A stretch of DNA of 64,000 bases, taken from positions 1 through 64,000 of the forward strand of contig NZ_CAKPUG010000001.1 of NCBI RefSeq assembly GCF_934191625.1, given 5' to 3'. Under the pieces are notes generated by a model. It was not told the DNA's origin. It did no database searches and worked only from the letters and a program-made list of their open reading frames with translations. The translations under genes were made by a program, and so were the position numbers. Below, one piece after another: positions 27,072 through 35,670 of the stretch; positions within the stretch are counted from its first letter, which is position 1; every line of letters begins with the position of its first letter. The stretch is from an uncultured Lactococcus sp. (GTDB lineage Bacteria > Bacillota > Bacilli > Lactobacillales > Streptococcaceae).

Positions 27072-28661
27072 TTAAACTTCCATGAGCATGTAAGCTGGAT
27101 CAGCCAAAAGACTCTTAAGATAGTTCAATGAACCTTGTCCGAGCATACCATCAATGAGACGGTGGTCATAACTTACAGAAAGCTTCATGTTTTGACCAAC
27201 TGCTAATTCACCTTCAGCATTAACGATTGGTTCTTTAACGATTGAACCAAGACCGAGAATCATCACATCAGAACCATTGATGATTGGTGTGAACCAAGTA
27301 CCACGAGCAGAACCGATATTTGAGATTGTGATTGTTGATCCACGCATTTGGTCTGGTTTGATAGAACCTGTACGTACTGCTTCAGCAAGTTCAGAGATTT
27401 CTTTAGCAATAGTGAAGATTGATTTCTTATCTGCATTTTTAATAACAGGTACATAAAGTCCACTTGGCGCATTTACAGCGATACCGATATTAACATCATT
27501 ATGGTAAACAATATCTGTACCATCAATAGAAGCGTTAATTTCTGGGAATTTCTTAGCTGTAGCAGCCAAGGCTTTAGTAACGTAAGCAAGGTAAGTAAGC
27601 TTAACATCTTGTTTAGCTGCAATTTCTTTGTACTCTTTACGGTGAGCGACAAGTTTAGAGACTTCTACTTGGTCAAAGTTAGTAACTGCTGGAATATTTG
27701 CATTTTGTGTGCTCATCGCGTTAGCGATAGCTTTACGTGTTGGTGTCATAGGTTCACGATGATCACCTTCGGCTGTTTGTACAGGAGCTGGAGCAGGTTT
27801 AGGAGCAGCAGGTTTAGCTGCATCGGCTTTAGAAGCTGGTTTAGCCTCAGCGGGAGCAGCAGCTTTAGGAGCTGAAGATCCAGAAGCAAAGGCTTTGACA
27901 TCTGCCAGTGTTGTATGGCCATGACGACCTGTAGATTGAACTTGAGTTAAATCAATACCATGCTGACGCGCATAGTGACGTACAGATGGCATTGCAAGTA
28001 CACGTCCGTCTGCAGTCGTACGTGTTGTAGCTCCACCTTCAGCTTGAGGAGCAGCTGCCGGAGCAGTATCCGCAGCTGGTGTTGGATCCGCTTTAGGATC
28101 TGGTGTAGCAGCTGCTGTAGATCCATTACCATTGTATTCGATAAGTGGAGCGCCAACTTCAACAGTTGTTCCAGCTTCAACAAAGAGTTTTGTAACTTTA
28201 CCAGAGTAAGGAGACAAGATTTCTTGCATTAATTTGTCGTTTTGTACTTCAGCAACAGGATCGTCTTCTTTGACCTCGTCTCCAACTTTTACAAGCCAGT
28301 TGGCGATATCGCCTTCATGCATGCCTTCACCAATATCAGGCATGGTGAAAATTTGAGCATCAGCTGAAGGAGCTTCGGAAGGAGTAGCGGGTGCCGATTC
28401 AGTAGCATCAGCTTCACTTGAGCCGTCTCCATCATATTCGATAAGTGGAGCACCAACTTCAACAGTTGTTCCAGCTTCAACGAAAAGTTTTGTTACAGTA
28501 CCAGAGTAAGGGGACAAAATTTCTTGCATTAATTTGTCGTTTTGTACTTCAGCAACAGGATCGTCTTCCTTAACGACATCTCCGACTTTTACAAGCCAGT
28601 TGGCGATATCGCCTTCATGCATGCCTTCACCGATATCAGGCATTTTAAAAATTTCAGTCAT
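27072..28661 (-). CDS. pdhC: Dihydrolipoamide acetyltransferase (E2), two lipoyl domains
   Basis: Core of the pyruvate dehydrogenase complex; transfers acetyl groups from lipoyl-lysine to CoA. The 529 residues hold two nearly identical lipoyl domains, each with the lipoylated lysine in QNDKLMQE (about residues 43 and 147), Ala/Pro-rich linkers, an E3/E1-binding domain ([16 protein letters not shown], about 224-240), another Ala/Pro linker and the acyltransferase domain ending with the catalytic DHRLIDG motif (about 500). Start overlaps the pdhB stop by 8 bases. Confidence 0.97.
   Translation of the reverse strand: MTEIFKMPDIGEGMHEGDIANWLVKVGDVVKEDDPVAEVQNDKLMQEILSPYSGTVTKLFVEAGTTVEVGAPLIEYDGDGSSEADATESAPATPSEAPSADAQIFTMPDIGEGMHEGDIANWLVKVGDEVKEDDPVAEVQNDKLMQEILSPYSGKVTKLFVEAGTTVEVGAPLIEYNGNGSTAAATPDPKADPTPAADTAPAAAPQAEGGATTRTTADGRVLAMPSVRHYARQHGIDLTQVQSTGRHGHTTLADVKAFASGSSAPKAAAPAEAKPASKADAAKPAAPKPAPAPVQTAEGDHREPMTPTRKAIANAMSTQNANIPAVTNFDQVEVSKLVAHRKEYKEIAAKQDVKLTYLAYVTKALAATAKKFPEINASIDGTDIVYHNDVNIGIAVNAPSGLYVPVIKNADKKSIFTIAKEISELAEAVRTGSIKPDQMRGSTITISNIGSARGTWFTPIINGSDVMILGLGSIVKEPIVNAEGELAVGQNMKLSVSYDHRLIDGMLGQGSLNYLKSLLADPAYMLMEV
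28135..28644 (-). repeat. Tandem repeat encoding the two lipoyl domains
   Basis: Copies at about 28135-28344 and 28435-28644 are nearly identical at DNA level with a period of exactly 300 bases, separated by the divergent Ala/Pro linker. Such repeats can recombine to lose or gain a lipoyl domain. Confidence 0.85.
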
Positions 28662-29634
28662 AATCTACTACCTCTTTCACTTTTTTCACAATATCGTCTG
28701 CTTTAATTGCCCAGTCATTTTCGGCTTGAGCAAATGGGAAGATAGAATCTGGCCCAGCTACACGGCCGATAGGTGCTTTAAGTGACAGAACGAAACGTTC
28801 TGAGATTTCCGCCATAACGTTAGCAGCAATTCCTGCTGTACGTTGTGCTTCTTGAACCACAACAACTCGTCCAGTTTTTTCAACTGTTTCACCGATTGAT
28901 TTGATATCAAGAGGAGAAACGGTACGCAAATCAAGAACTTCAGCGCTAACACCTTCTTTTTCGAGTTGTTCAGCAGCCTTAATAGCTAAAGGAACTGTTC
29001 CACCGTAAGCGATAATCGAAACATCTGTACCTTCTTTAGCAACCACTGCTTGGTCTAAAGGTGTTGTATAGTAACCTTCTGGAACTTCACCCTTAACAGA
29101 ACGGTAAAGGTGCAAGTTTTCAAGGTACATTACAGGGTCGTTATTTTCAATAGCTGCCAAAAGGAGACCTTTAGCATCAGCCGGATTCGAAGGCATAACC
29201 ACACGGAGTCCAGGAATTTGAGCGAAGAGACCTTCAATAGAATCAGCATGCATTTCAGGTGTTTTAGTACCGATACCATAAGGCGTGCGGATAACAATTG
29301 GGTTATGACGTGTGTTGTTAAAACGGTAACGTGTACGAGACATTTGTCCAGCAATTGAGTCAAAAACTTCGTAAACAAATGTACCAAATTGGATTTCCAT
29401 AATAGGGCGGAAGCCTTGAGTTGAAAGTCCAATTGCTAAACCACCAATACCAGATTCAGCCAAAGGAGTGTTGAAGACACGGTCTTCGCCGTGTTTGGCT
29501 TGGAGCCCGTCAGTTGCACGGAATACCCCACCATTTTGTCCAACGTCTTCACCAAAGACCAATGTGTTTTCGTCACGCTCAAGCGCCAAGTCAAGCGCTT
29601 CTGTGATTGCTGCAATATAAGTTTTTACTGCCAT
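28654..29634 (-). CDS. pdhB: Pyruvate dehydrogenase E1 beta subunit
   Basis: With PdhA forms the thiamine-diphosphate E1 enzyme that decarboxylates pyruvate. 326 residues of the transketolase-like pyrimidine-binding fold: [26 protein letters not shown] near the N-terminus supplies the conserved Glu for thiamine activation, and the C-terminal transketolase domain shows [13 protein letters not shown]. It lies two bases after pdhA and overlaps pdhC. Confidence 0.97.
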   Translation of the reverse strand: MAVKTYIAAITEALDLALERDENTLVFGEDVGQNGGVFRATDGLQAKHGEDRVFNTPLAESGIGGLAIGLSTQGFRPIMEIQFGTFVYEVFDSIAGQMSRTRYRFNNTRHNPIVIRTPYGIGTKTPEMHADSIEGLFAQIPGLRVVMPSNPADAKGLLLAAIENNDPVMYLENLHLYRSVKGEVPEGYYTTPLDQAVVAKEGTDVSIIAYGGTVPLAIKAAEQLEKEGVSAEVLDLRTVSPLDIKSIGETVEKTGRVVVVQEAQRTAGIAANVMAEISERFVLSLKAPIGRVAGPDSIFPFAQAENDWAIKADDIVKKVKEVVDYD

Positions 29635-29636
29635 GT

Positions 29637-30761
29637 TTACTTGCCCTCACTTTCAAATTTTGCAATTTGTTCTGCCATTACTTGGCTAGGTACTTCAAGT
29701 GTGTTTTTCAAGAAGCTTGAGATTTTTTGTTTTTCAACATTATTTGCTTTCTTGATGTCTGCATCGATACGAGCATCAAGTTCTGCGATATAAGCTTCTT
29801 CTTGAGCATCATCCCAGATACCTTTTTCAGTCAAGTAAGTACGCATACGGAGCAATGGTTCTTTTGCCCACCAAGCATCAAGTCCTTCTTGGCTACGGTA
29901 ACGAAGTGGATCATCACCAGCTGTTGAATGAGGCTCCAAACGGTTAGTAAGAGCTTCAATAACTACCGGTCCATTACCAGCAACAGCCCAAGCACGAGCT
30001 TCTTTAGCTGCCAAATACATAGCGATTGCATCGTTACCGTCTACAACGATAGATGGTGCACCAGCTGCCCAACCTTTAGCAGCCAAGTGAGGTGCTGCTG
30101 TTTGGAGTTCACGTGGTGTAGAGATAGCATAACCATTATTTTGAATAAAAGCAACAAGTGGTGCTTTATAAGCCGAAGCAAAGTTGATACCTTCGTAAGT
30201 ATCACCTTGAGATGAACCACCATCACCTGTGTAAACAAAGGCAACTGCATCTTTTTTACGTTTTTTAAGACCCAAAGCAACACCAGCTGCTTCAACATAT
30301 TGAGCACCGATGATGATTTGTGGGAACCATGATTTTACTTCCGCACCTTCGTCTGTTGTATATTCGTTACCTAATTGATGACCACGCGACCAAAGAAGCC
30401 CTTTCCAAATTGGCCAACCTTTAGCGTAAATTTGTGGCAAATCACGGTAACCTGGGAAAAGCCAATCTTCATCAGTGAATGCAAAAGCTGAAGCCATTTG
30501 TGAGGCTTCCTGACCAGCAGTTGGTCCAAAGAAACCCATACGTCCTTGTTTAGCAAGCTTCATGCAACGGATGTCGATTTGACGGCTAAGAAGCATATTT
30601 TTAAAGAGTTCTACTAAATCTTGATCTGAAAGATCGGCACGTTTAAGGCCTTCTTCGTCAACGATTTTACCATTTTCATCTAAGATTTGAAGCGTTGGAA
30701 ATGCGCTATCTTGTAATTCTAATTGTTCTTTGAAATCGAGGATTTTTGTGCTGTTTGACAT
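29637..30761 (-). CDS. pdhA: Pyruvate dehydrogenase E1 alpha subunit
   Basis: Thiamine-diphosphate-binding subunit of E1. 374 residues with the ThDP/Mg motif [13 protein letters not shown]...QNNGYAI (about 180-210) and the phosphorylation-loop-like [15 protein letters not shown], typical of Gram-positive PdhA. A Shine-Dalgarno GAAAGTGAG precedes it. lplA ends 31 bases upstream on the same strand without an obvious terminator, so the complex and its lipoate attachment enzyme are probably transcribed together. Confidence 0.97.
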   Translation of the reverse strand: MSNSTKILDFKEQLELQDSAFPTLQILDENGKIVDEEGLKRADLSDQDLVELFKNMLLSRQIDIRCMKLAKQGRMGFFGPTAGQEASQMASAFAFTDEDWLFPGYRDLPQIYAKGWPIWKGLLWSRGHQLGNEYTTDEGAEVKSWFPQIIIGAQYVEAAGVALGLKKRKKDAVAFVYTGDGGSSQGDTYEGINFASAYKAPLVAFIQNNGYAISTPRELQTAAPHLAAKGWAAGAPSIVVDGNDAIAMYLAAKEARAWAVAGNGPVVIEALTNRLEPHSTAGDDPLRYRSQEGLDAWWAKEPLLRMRTYLTEKGIWDDAQEEAYIAELDARIDADIKKANNVEKQKISSFLKNTLEVPSQVMAEQIAKFESEGK

Positions 30762-30792
30762 AAATATCTCACTTTCTTCTTCATTCTTGTTT

Positions 30793-31788
30793 TTAAACTA
30801 ATTCATCAGCTCTAAAAAGCTGTGAAAGTTCGTTGTTTTCAATTGTTCCAAAATACTGACCTGCTTTATTTTTCTCTAAAACTTCATAGACAGCATCTGG
30901 ATTAAACGGAAGACCGATAAAATCTTGTTTGATATCACGCCAGTCACGGACACCAAGGAAATCCCCCAAGAAATTAATATCAGTAATCAGACCATTATCA
31001 ACATCAACTTGGATATCAATTGATCCACCAGTAAATTTAGCATGGTTGTTGAAACTAAATTTAGGGCTTTCACCATAATTCCAATCCCAAGTTGAAAATT
31101 GTTCATCACGTGCAGCTTTTATACCAGCCAACTGTTCATCGCTCAGAATATATTCACCATCTTTACCTTGGTCCGTCAAATAGTATTTGAGGGCTTCAAT
31201 AAAAGTATCTAAGTTTAAGTCAGGGGCGAAATCTTTAATGTTCCCGACACGTGCCCGAACAGATTTAGCCGCTTTAGAGACAAACTTTTCGTCAGAGACA
31301 TTCAGTGAACGGATCATGGCCTCCACGTCAGTATCCCAAAGTAAAGTCCCATGGTGCATAAGATATCCACCAGCGTAACGTTGAGCGTTCCCCGAAACTT
31401 TTTTACCCGAAATTTCTAAATCATTTCTTCCGGTAATTTCGGCTTCAATACCAAGGGAACGAAGTGCATCATACATGGGTTTCACGAATTGATGAAAGTT
31501 GACCTGGGCTGAACTGGCTACGGGGACAAAAAATGTAAAACAAATATTGCCCTTATCATGATAGACAGCACCACCACCAGATACGCGACGTACAACTTGT
31601 ACATCATGTTGATCAATATAATCTTGGTTTATCTCAGCAAAAGTATTTTGGTTACGACCAACGATCACAGCGCGCTTATTTTGCCAAAGAGAAAAAACCG
31701 GCTCGTCTGCTTTCAAATTGTTTAATAACCAAGAATCCATCGCAATGTTTGTATAGGCATCCTGCCCGAGATAATTGATATATTGCAT
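30793..31788 (-). CDS. lplA: Lipoate-protein ligase
   Basis: Attaches exogenous lipoate to E2 domains through lipoyl-AMP. 331 residues with the LplA/BirA-type catalytic domain: VRRVSGGGAVYHDKGN (about 69-84) and the lysine in GKKVSGNAQ (about 134); a C-terminal accessory domain ends the protein. The ATG at 31788 has GGAGAATCT before it; 21 more in-frame codons upstream lack a ribosome site and overlap the promoter. Its position ahead of pdhABCD fits its substrate, the twin lipoyl domains of PdhC. Confidence 0.92.
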   Translation of the reverse strand: MQYINYLGQDAYTNIAMDSWLLNNLKADEPVFSLWQNKRAVIVGRNQNTFAEINQDYIDQHDVQVVRRVSGGGAVYHDKGNICFTFFVPVASSAQVNFHQFVKPMYDALRSLGIEAEITGRNDLEISGKKVSGNAQRYAGGYLMHHGTLLWDTDVEAMIRSLNVSDEKFVSKAAKSVRARVGNIKDFAPDLNLDTFIEALKYYLTDQGKDGEYILSDEQLAGIKAARDEQFSTWDWNYGESPKFSFNNHAKFTGGSIDIQVDVDNGLITDINFLGDFLGVRDWRDIKQDFIGLPFNPDAVYEVLEKNKAGQYFGTIENNELSQLFRADELV

Positions 31789-31849
31789 AGATTCTCCTTC
31801 CATTAAAAATATGTGTAAAATGTCTTTGACATTAAACACATATAGTCTC

Positions 31850-31878
31850 ATTATATCCCTTGTGAATTAGAAAGTAAA
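31850..31878 (-). promoter_or_regulatory. lplA-pdhABCD promoter
   Basis: On the - strand, TTTACT (31878-31873), 17 bp, TATAAT (31855-31850), about 60 bases before the lplA ATG. Confidence 0.6.
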
Positions 31879-31949
31879 GAAAAATGACTCCGCTATCATA
31901 AGTGATTTTGATGCTATTTCTTTGAAAAATTTGTGAAATTATTTGTACC

Positions 31950-31978
31950 CAAAAAAAACATACCGAGGTATGTTTTTT
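31950..31978 (-). terminator. Terminator of the trpS-gdpD operon
   Basis: AAAACATACC-GAG-GGTATGTTTT type hairpin, with a T-run on the - strand, just after the gdpD stop. Confidence 0.85.
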
Positions 31979-31994
31979 ATGATTTTCAACTATT

Positions 31995-32762
31995 TTATAA
32001 GTGTTGTCTGATTTGTAGTGCTTTTTCAGGAAAATCTGTAAAAATTCCTGCAATATTATGCTGGAAGGCATAGCGCATATCTTTTTCTGAATCCACACCC
32101 CAAAGACGAAGGATTCGACTATCGGATGCTAGAAGTTCGGGATATTTTAAAACATACTTTTTTTTCAAATGGAGACTAGACATGAATTTCTCTACTTTAT
32201 CTAGACTGACCCTCTGTAACTTTTTACCTGCAAGATAGGCAATTTCTTCTTTTACACCGAGAGCGTTAAGTTTTCGAAGTGTAGTGATATTAAAGGAAGA
32301 GTAGATAATTGTAAAAGGAAGAGGTTCCTGAGCGACCAACTCCACTACTTTTTCTTCAATCCTAGGATAATTAATAATATCGGTTTTTAGTTCGATATTT
32401 AAGAAGCCCCTGAAATTCTCACCCTTTAGTAGATTTAGAACTTCTTTTAATGTAGGAATACGTTCTCCCTGAAAGCGATCATTAAACCAAGAACCAGCAT
32501 CTAATTGCTTGAGCTCTGTCAAACTTAAGTCACGGACACGACCTTTTCCTGAGGTCGTTCGATTGACTTTCTCGTCATGGATGACGACGAGTTGATTATC
32601 TTTAGACAGATGGACATCAAGTTCAATACCATCTGTTTTGACACGAAGAGCTTCTTGGAAGGCTGCTAAAGTATTCTCAGGGCGATTACATTTCGAGCCA
32701 CGATGAGCAAAGATAAGACAAGTATTGTCCTTTTCTATAGAACTTTTTTTCTCTAAGTCCAT
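31995..32762 (-). CDS. Glycerophosphodiester phosphodiesterase
   Basis: Hydrolyses glycerophosphodiesters to glycerol-3-phosphate and an alcohol. 255 residues without signal peptide, so cytoplasmic (UgpQ-like). Motifs: HRGSKCNRPENTLAAF (catalytic His about 21), DGIELDVHLSKDNQLVVIHDE (metal-binding Glu, Asp and second His) and GFLNIELK. The C-terminal WGVDSEKDMRYAF is typical. Last gene of the trpS unit, 11 bases after the HD gene. Confidence 0.92.
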   Translation of the reverse strand: MDLEKKSSIEKDNTCLIFAHRGSKCNRPENTLAAFQEALRVKTDGIELDVHLSKDNQLVVIHDEKVNRTTSGKGRVRDLSLTELKQLDAGSWFNDRFQGERIPTLKEVLNLLKGENFRGFLNIELKTDIINYPRIEEKVVELVAQEPLPFTIIYSSFNITTLRKLNALGVKEEIAYLAGKKLQRVSLDKVEKFMSSLHLKKKYVLKYPELLASDSRILRLWGVDSEKDMRYAFQHNIAGIFTDFPEKALQIRQHL

Positions 32763-32773
32763 AACTTTTCCTT

Positions 32774-33412
32774 TTAAATATTATATTCTTCCTCGATAGC
32801 AGCGACAAAATCATGCATAATTTTATCTCTTTTCTCGGCTAGTTTTTTAGCATGCGCTGTATTCAATAAATCTTTTAGTAGAAAGAGCTTTTCATAAAAA
32901 TGGTTGAGTGTTGTGCCTTGATTTTGATGATAAGTACTTTTATTTTCGAGTTTTTCGGGTAATATTTGTGGATCATAGAAGGTACGACCTTTAGCCCAGC
33001 CGTATTCTAAAGTACGTACAATTCCCCACGCGCCCATCGCATCAATACGATCTGCATCTTGGACGATTTGACCATTGATATCGAGTTCTTTTTTCTCCAA
33101 AAGATTAGCAGAATAACTCATATTGTCAATAATGTAAAAGACTTTGTCTTGTTTCTCTTTTGGAAAGCCTAAAGAGGTTAAGAAGATTGCAACGTCTTTC
33201 TTTTGTTGTGCGACATCAGAGCAGATTTTTTCATCATAGGTATCGTGTAAGTAAGCAGCAGCAATAACTAAATCAGAATCCGCAAGGGGTTCAGTAGGGA
33301 GAATTTGTTTTGCCAGCTTGACAACACGATTGATGTGATCAAAACCATGTCCGTCATTATTGTTTTCATGGATTTTCTGAGCATAGGCAGCAATTTTTTC
33401 GTGAGTTGTCAT
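32774..33412 (-). CDS. HD-domain phosphohydrolase (YedJ-like)
   Basis: 212-residue metal-dependent phosphohydrolase of the HD superfamily: GHGFDHINRVVKLA holds the first histidine, AAYLHDTYDEKI is the HD pair, and DADRIDAMGAWGIVRT is the distal Asp segment. Substrate unknown. The chosen ATG at 33412 starts MTTHEKIAAYAQKIHE as in relatives; an in-frame ATG at 33439 overlaps the trpS stop and neither start has a strong Shine-Dalgarno, which suggests coupling to trpS translation. Confidence 0.85.
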   Translation of the reverse strand: MTTHEKIAAYAQKIHENNNDGHGFDHINRVVKLAKQILPTEPLADSDLVIAAAYLHDTYDEKICSDVAQQKKDVAIFLTSLGFPKEKQDKVFYIIDNMSYSANLLEKKELDINGQIVQDADRIDAMGAWGIVRTLEYGWAKGRTFYDPQILPEKLENKSTYHQNQGTTLNHFYEKLFLLKDLLNTAHAKKLAEKRDKIMHDFVAAIEEEYNI

Positions 33413-33428
33413 AGGTGAGTTGTGTTTT

Positions 33429-34460
33429 TTATTTAGCATCAAAGTAATTAATACCCATAGCTGACTTAACTTCAGATAAGGTATTTGCAGCAACTGCGCG
33501 TGCTTTTTCAGAACCCGCTTGAAGCATATCATAAACTGCGCCCATGTCTTTAGCGAATTCAATGCGGCGTTCACGAATTGGAGAAAGTTCGCGGTCAAGA
33601 ATGTCTAATAAATAGCGTTTTGTTTTTACGTCTCCTAAACCGCCAGCTTGATAATGTTCTTTCATCTCAGCGATAGTAGTAGCATCTTCCTCACGTCCAA
33701 AGACATCAAGGTAATGGAAGACCATATTGCCCTCAATTTTACCTGGGTCCTCCACCTTGATGTGGTCAGGATCGGTATACATACTCATCACTTTCTTTTT
33801 GAGTGTATCCATGTCGTCAGCAAGATAGATACCGTTTCCAAGTGATTTAGACATTTTTGCATTCCCATCAAGACCAGGAAGGCGACCTGCAGATTCATTT
33901 TCTGGGTAAAGACCTTCAGGTTCAACCAAAACATCACAGTTGTATGCATTATTGAAAGAACGAGCAATTTCGCGACATTGCTCAATCATCGGTTTTTGGT
34001 CGTTTCCTACAGGAACGAGATTTGCTTTAAAGGCTGTAATATCTGCGGCTTGAGCGATAGGATAAACTAAGAAACCAGCTGGAATAGATTCACCAAAGGC
34101 TTTTTGTGCAATTTCTGTTTTAACTGTAGGATTACGTTCAAGTCGTGCCAGAGAGACTAAATTCATGTAATACATTGAAAGTTCAGCTAACTCGGGAATT
34201 TGGGACTGAATAAAAATGGTTGATTTTTCTGGTTCAAGACCAGCAGCTAGGTAATCTAAAGCAACATCACCAACAGATTGAATAATTTTTTCTGGTTCTT
34301 TAGCGTGATCGGTGAGTGCTTGCTGATCAGCAAGAAAAACAAACATGTTATATTTTCCTGTATTTTGTAGAAGTACACGATTTTTAAGTGAACCAACATA
34401 ATGTCCAATATGGAGTTTACCCGTAGGACGATCGCCAGTTAAGATTGTAGGTTTATTCAT
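33429..34460 (-). CDS. trpS: Tryptophanyl-tRNA synthetase
   Basis: Class I synthetase charging tRNA-Trp. 343 residues with the HIGHYVGS (HIGH) motif at about 17-24, KMSKSLGN near 200 and typical TrpRS segments between. AAAGGAGATC precedes the ATG. It is preceded by a T-box leader with TGG specifier, so it is induced when tRNA-Trp is uncharged, and the two genes behind it are likely to follow. Confidence 0.98.
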   Translation of the reverse strand: MNKPTILTGDRPTGKLHIGHYVGSLKNRVLLQNTGKYNMFVFLADQQALTDHAKEPEKIIQSVGDVALDYLAAGLEPEKSTIFIQSQIPELAELSMYYMNLVSLARLERNPTVKTEIAQKAFGESIPAGFLVYPIAQAADITAFKANLVPVGNDQKPMIEQCREIARSFNNAYNCDVLVEPEGLYPENESAGRLPGLDGNAKMSKSLGNGIYLADDMDTLKKKVMSMYTDPDHIKVEDPGKIEGNMVFHYLDVFGREEDATTIAEMKEHYQAGGLGDVKTKRYLLDILDRELSPIRERRIEFAKDMGAVYDMLQAGSEKARAVAANTLSEVKSAMGINYFDAK

Positions 34461-34489
34461 GATAGTAGATCTCCTTTTGATTTACGATT

Positions 34490-34745
34490 TTTATAACAAA
34501 AAGGCCCGTAAAGCATTGTAAAAATACTTTACGGGCGTTATCACGCGGTACCACCGTAATTCGAAATTCATTAAGAATTTCCTCTAACTCGTCATGGAAA
34601 CGAGTGCTTTTTTAACGGGAGCAGCCGTGATTTATATTGATTAAAATCATCTTGTTATTTATCAGCCCATTCACTTTTCTGAAAACATTGGCTTGCACAC
34701 CCGCCAACTTCCTAAAGAATTCGGGGAAAAGTTACTCTTCTGATA
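34490..34745 (-). promoter_or_regulatory. T-box leader, Trp specifier
   Basis: On the - strand the RNA has a long stem I with the specifier TGG at 34669-34667 in the context GAATGGGC, a T-box core TGGTACCGCG (about 34552-34543), and a terminator made of GCCCGTAAAG...CTTTACGGGC followed by TTTTTG just before trpS. Uncharged tRNA-Trp pairs with the TGG specifier and with the T-box bulge to form the antiterminator. Confidence 0.95.
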
Positions 34746-34751
34746 GTTCAA

Positions 34752-34780
34752 ATTCTACATTTATTTTCAAATAATGTCAA
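34752..34780 (-). promoter_or_regulatory. trpS promoter
   Basis: TTGACA (34780-34775), 17 bp, TAGAAT (34757-34752) on the - strand; predicted start about 34745, at the base of the T-box stem I. Back to back with the osmC promoter. Confidence 0.85.
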
Positions 34781-34800
34781 ATAAGTCTAAGGCCAATCCC

Positions 34801-34829
34801 TTGAAAAGGCCATAAGAAAACCCTATACT
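34801..34829 (+). promoter_or_regulatory. osmC promoter
   Basis: TTGAAA (34801-34806), 17 bp, TATACT (34824-34829). Confidence 0.8.
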
Positions 34830-34876
34830 GAGAATATAGGCAAACTAACTATTTATAATATTAAAAGGAGAAATAT

Positions 34877-35317
34877 ATGGCAAATGTATCTACCGCATCA
34901 GCGCAATGGCAAGGAGATTTAGAAAATGGTTCAGGAACTATTAGTCTAGACTCTTCACAAGTATTTACTGACACCCCTTATAATTTTGAAGCACGCGCAG
35001 AGCACTCGGCATCAATAACTACACCCGAAGAACTTCTGGGTGCAGCACATGCAGCTTGTTTCAGCATGGCCTTCTCTTTACTTTTAAGCGAAAAAGGTTA
35101 CAAAGTTAATAATATTTACACTCAAGCAGATGTAACTTTTGCGGTAACTGCTGATGGTCCTGCAATTACAAAGATACAATTGAAGAACCAATCTAAAATT
35201 GCTGGGATCTCTGATGACGAATTTCAAAAGTTAGCAAAAGAAATTGAAGCAACATGTCCCGTTTCTAAAGCTTTAGCTTCAGTTCCAATTGAGCTTGAGG
35301 CGGAATTAGTGCTTTAA
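34877..35317 (+). CDS. osmC: OsmC/Ohr-family peroxidase
   Basis: Thiol peroxidase that detoxifies organic hydroperoxides. 146 residues with both redox cysteines: HAACFSMAFS (about residue 60) and EATCPVSKAL (about 126). The opening ARAEHSASITTPEELLGAAHAACF is characteristic of the OsmC branch. AAAAGGAGAA lies before the ATG. Single-gene unit with its own promoter and terminator. Confidence 0.93.
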   Translation: MANVSTASAQWQGDLENGSGTISLDSSQVFTDTPYNFEARAEHSASITTPEELLGAAHAACFSMAFSLLLSEKGYKVNNIYTQADVTFAVTADGPAITKIQLKNQSKIAGISDDEFQKLAKEIEATCPVSKALASVPIELEAELVL

Positions 35318-35330
35318 GCTAAAATTATTA

Positions 35331-35372
35331 ACATGTGGAAAGATGCCTCCGTATCTTCCACGTGTTTTTTTG
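35331..35372 (+). terminator. osmC terminator
   Basis: ACATGTGGAA-(A)-GAT pairs with ATCTTCCACGTGT with one bulge, then TTTTTTT. Confidence 0.85.
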
Positions 35373-35670
35373 TACAAAAAAAGTTGTAAACATGTGCATA
35401 ACTTTTTGATTAAACAGGAATAGACTATCAACAAAGTGTCAACCAAGTTTACATGGGATAGATAGTTTTAGGTTACAAACATAACGTTAAGAAGTAAAGT
35501 ATGTTTATGTGTGTAAGACAAGTTACTTTATATTTTCGTTTGGGTTACTCGGGGGGACTTTTCTACTAATTTATAGTAGAATAAAGAGAGGAATTTCGCA
35601 AACCACACCATAATAAAAGAAAAGTAAACCTTCTAAAGGTTTACGCCCTAGAAATGAGGGAGGTGCAAGT
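35373..35670 (+). promoter_or_regulatory. Long leader region of the Mg2+ ATPase gene
   Basis: About 300 bases without a gene. It has an inverted repeat CTACTA-ATTTA-TAGTAG (35564-35580), and a perfect hairpin GTAAACCTT-CTA-AAGGTTTAC (35624-35644) that ends 10-15 bases before the Shine-Dalgarno GAGGGAGG (35656-35663). A GCCCTAGAAATGAGGG pairing could link hairpin and ribosome site. No clear sigma-A promoter and no recognisable M-box core were found by eye. Mg-responsive control would make sense but is not shown. Confidence 0.4.

Noticed and set aside
27501..29793. Several + strand open frames inside the pdh genes, rich in Ser, Cys and Arg
   Set aside because: Antisense shadows of pdhC, pdhB and pdhA, with no plausible starts.
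31789..31851. Longer N-terminus for the lipoate ligase
   Set aside because: The extra codons overlap the promoter and have no ribosome site; the family starts at MQYINYLGQDA.
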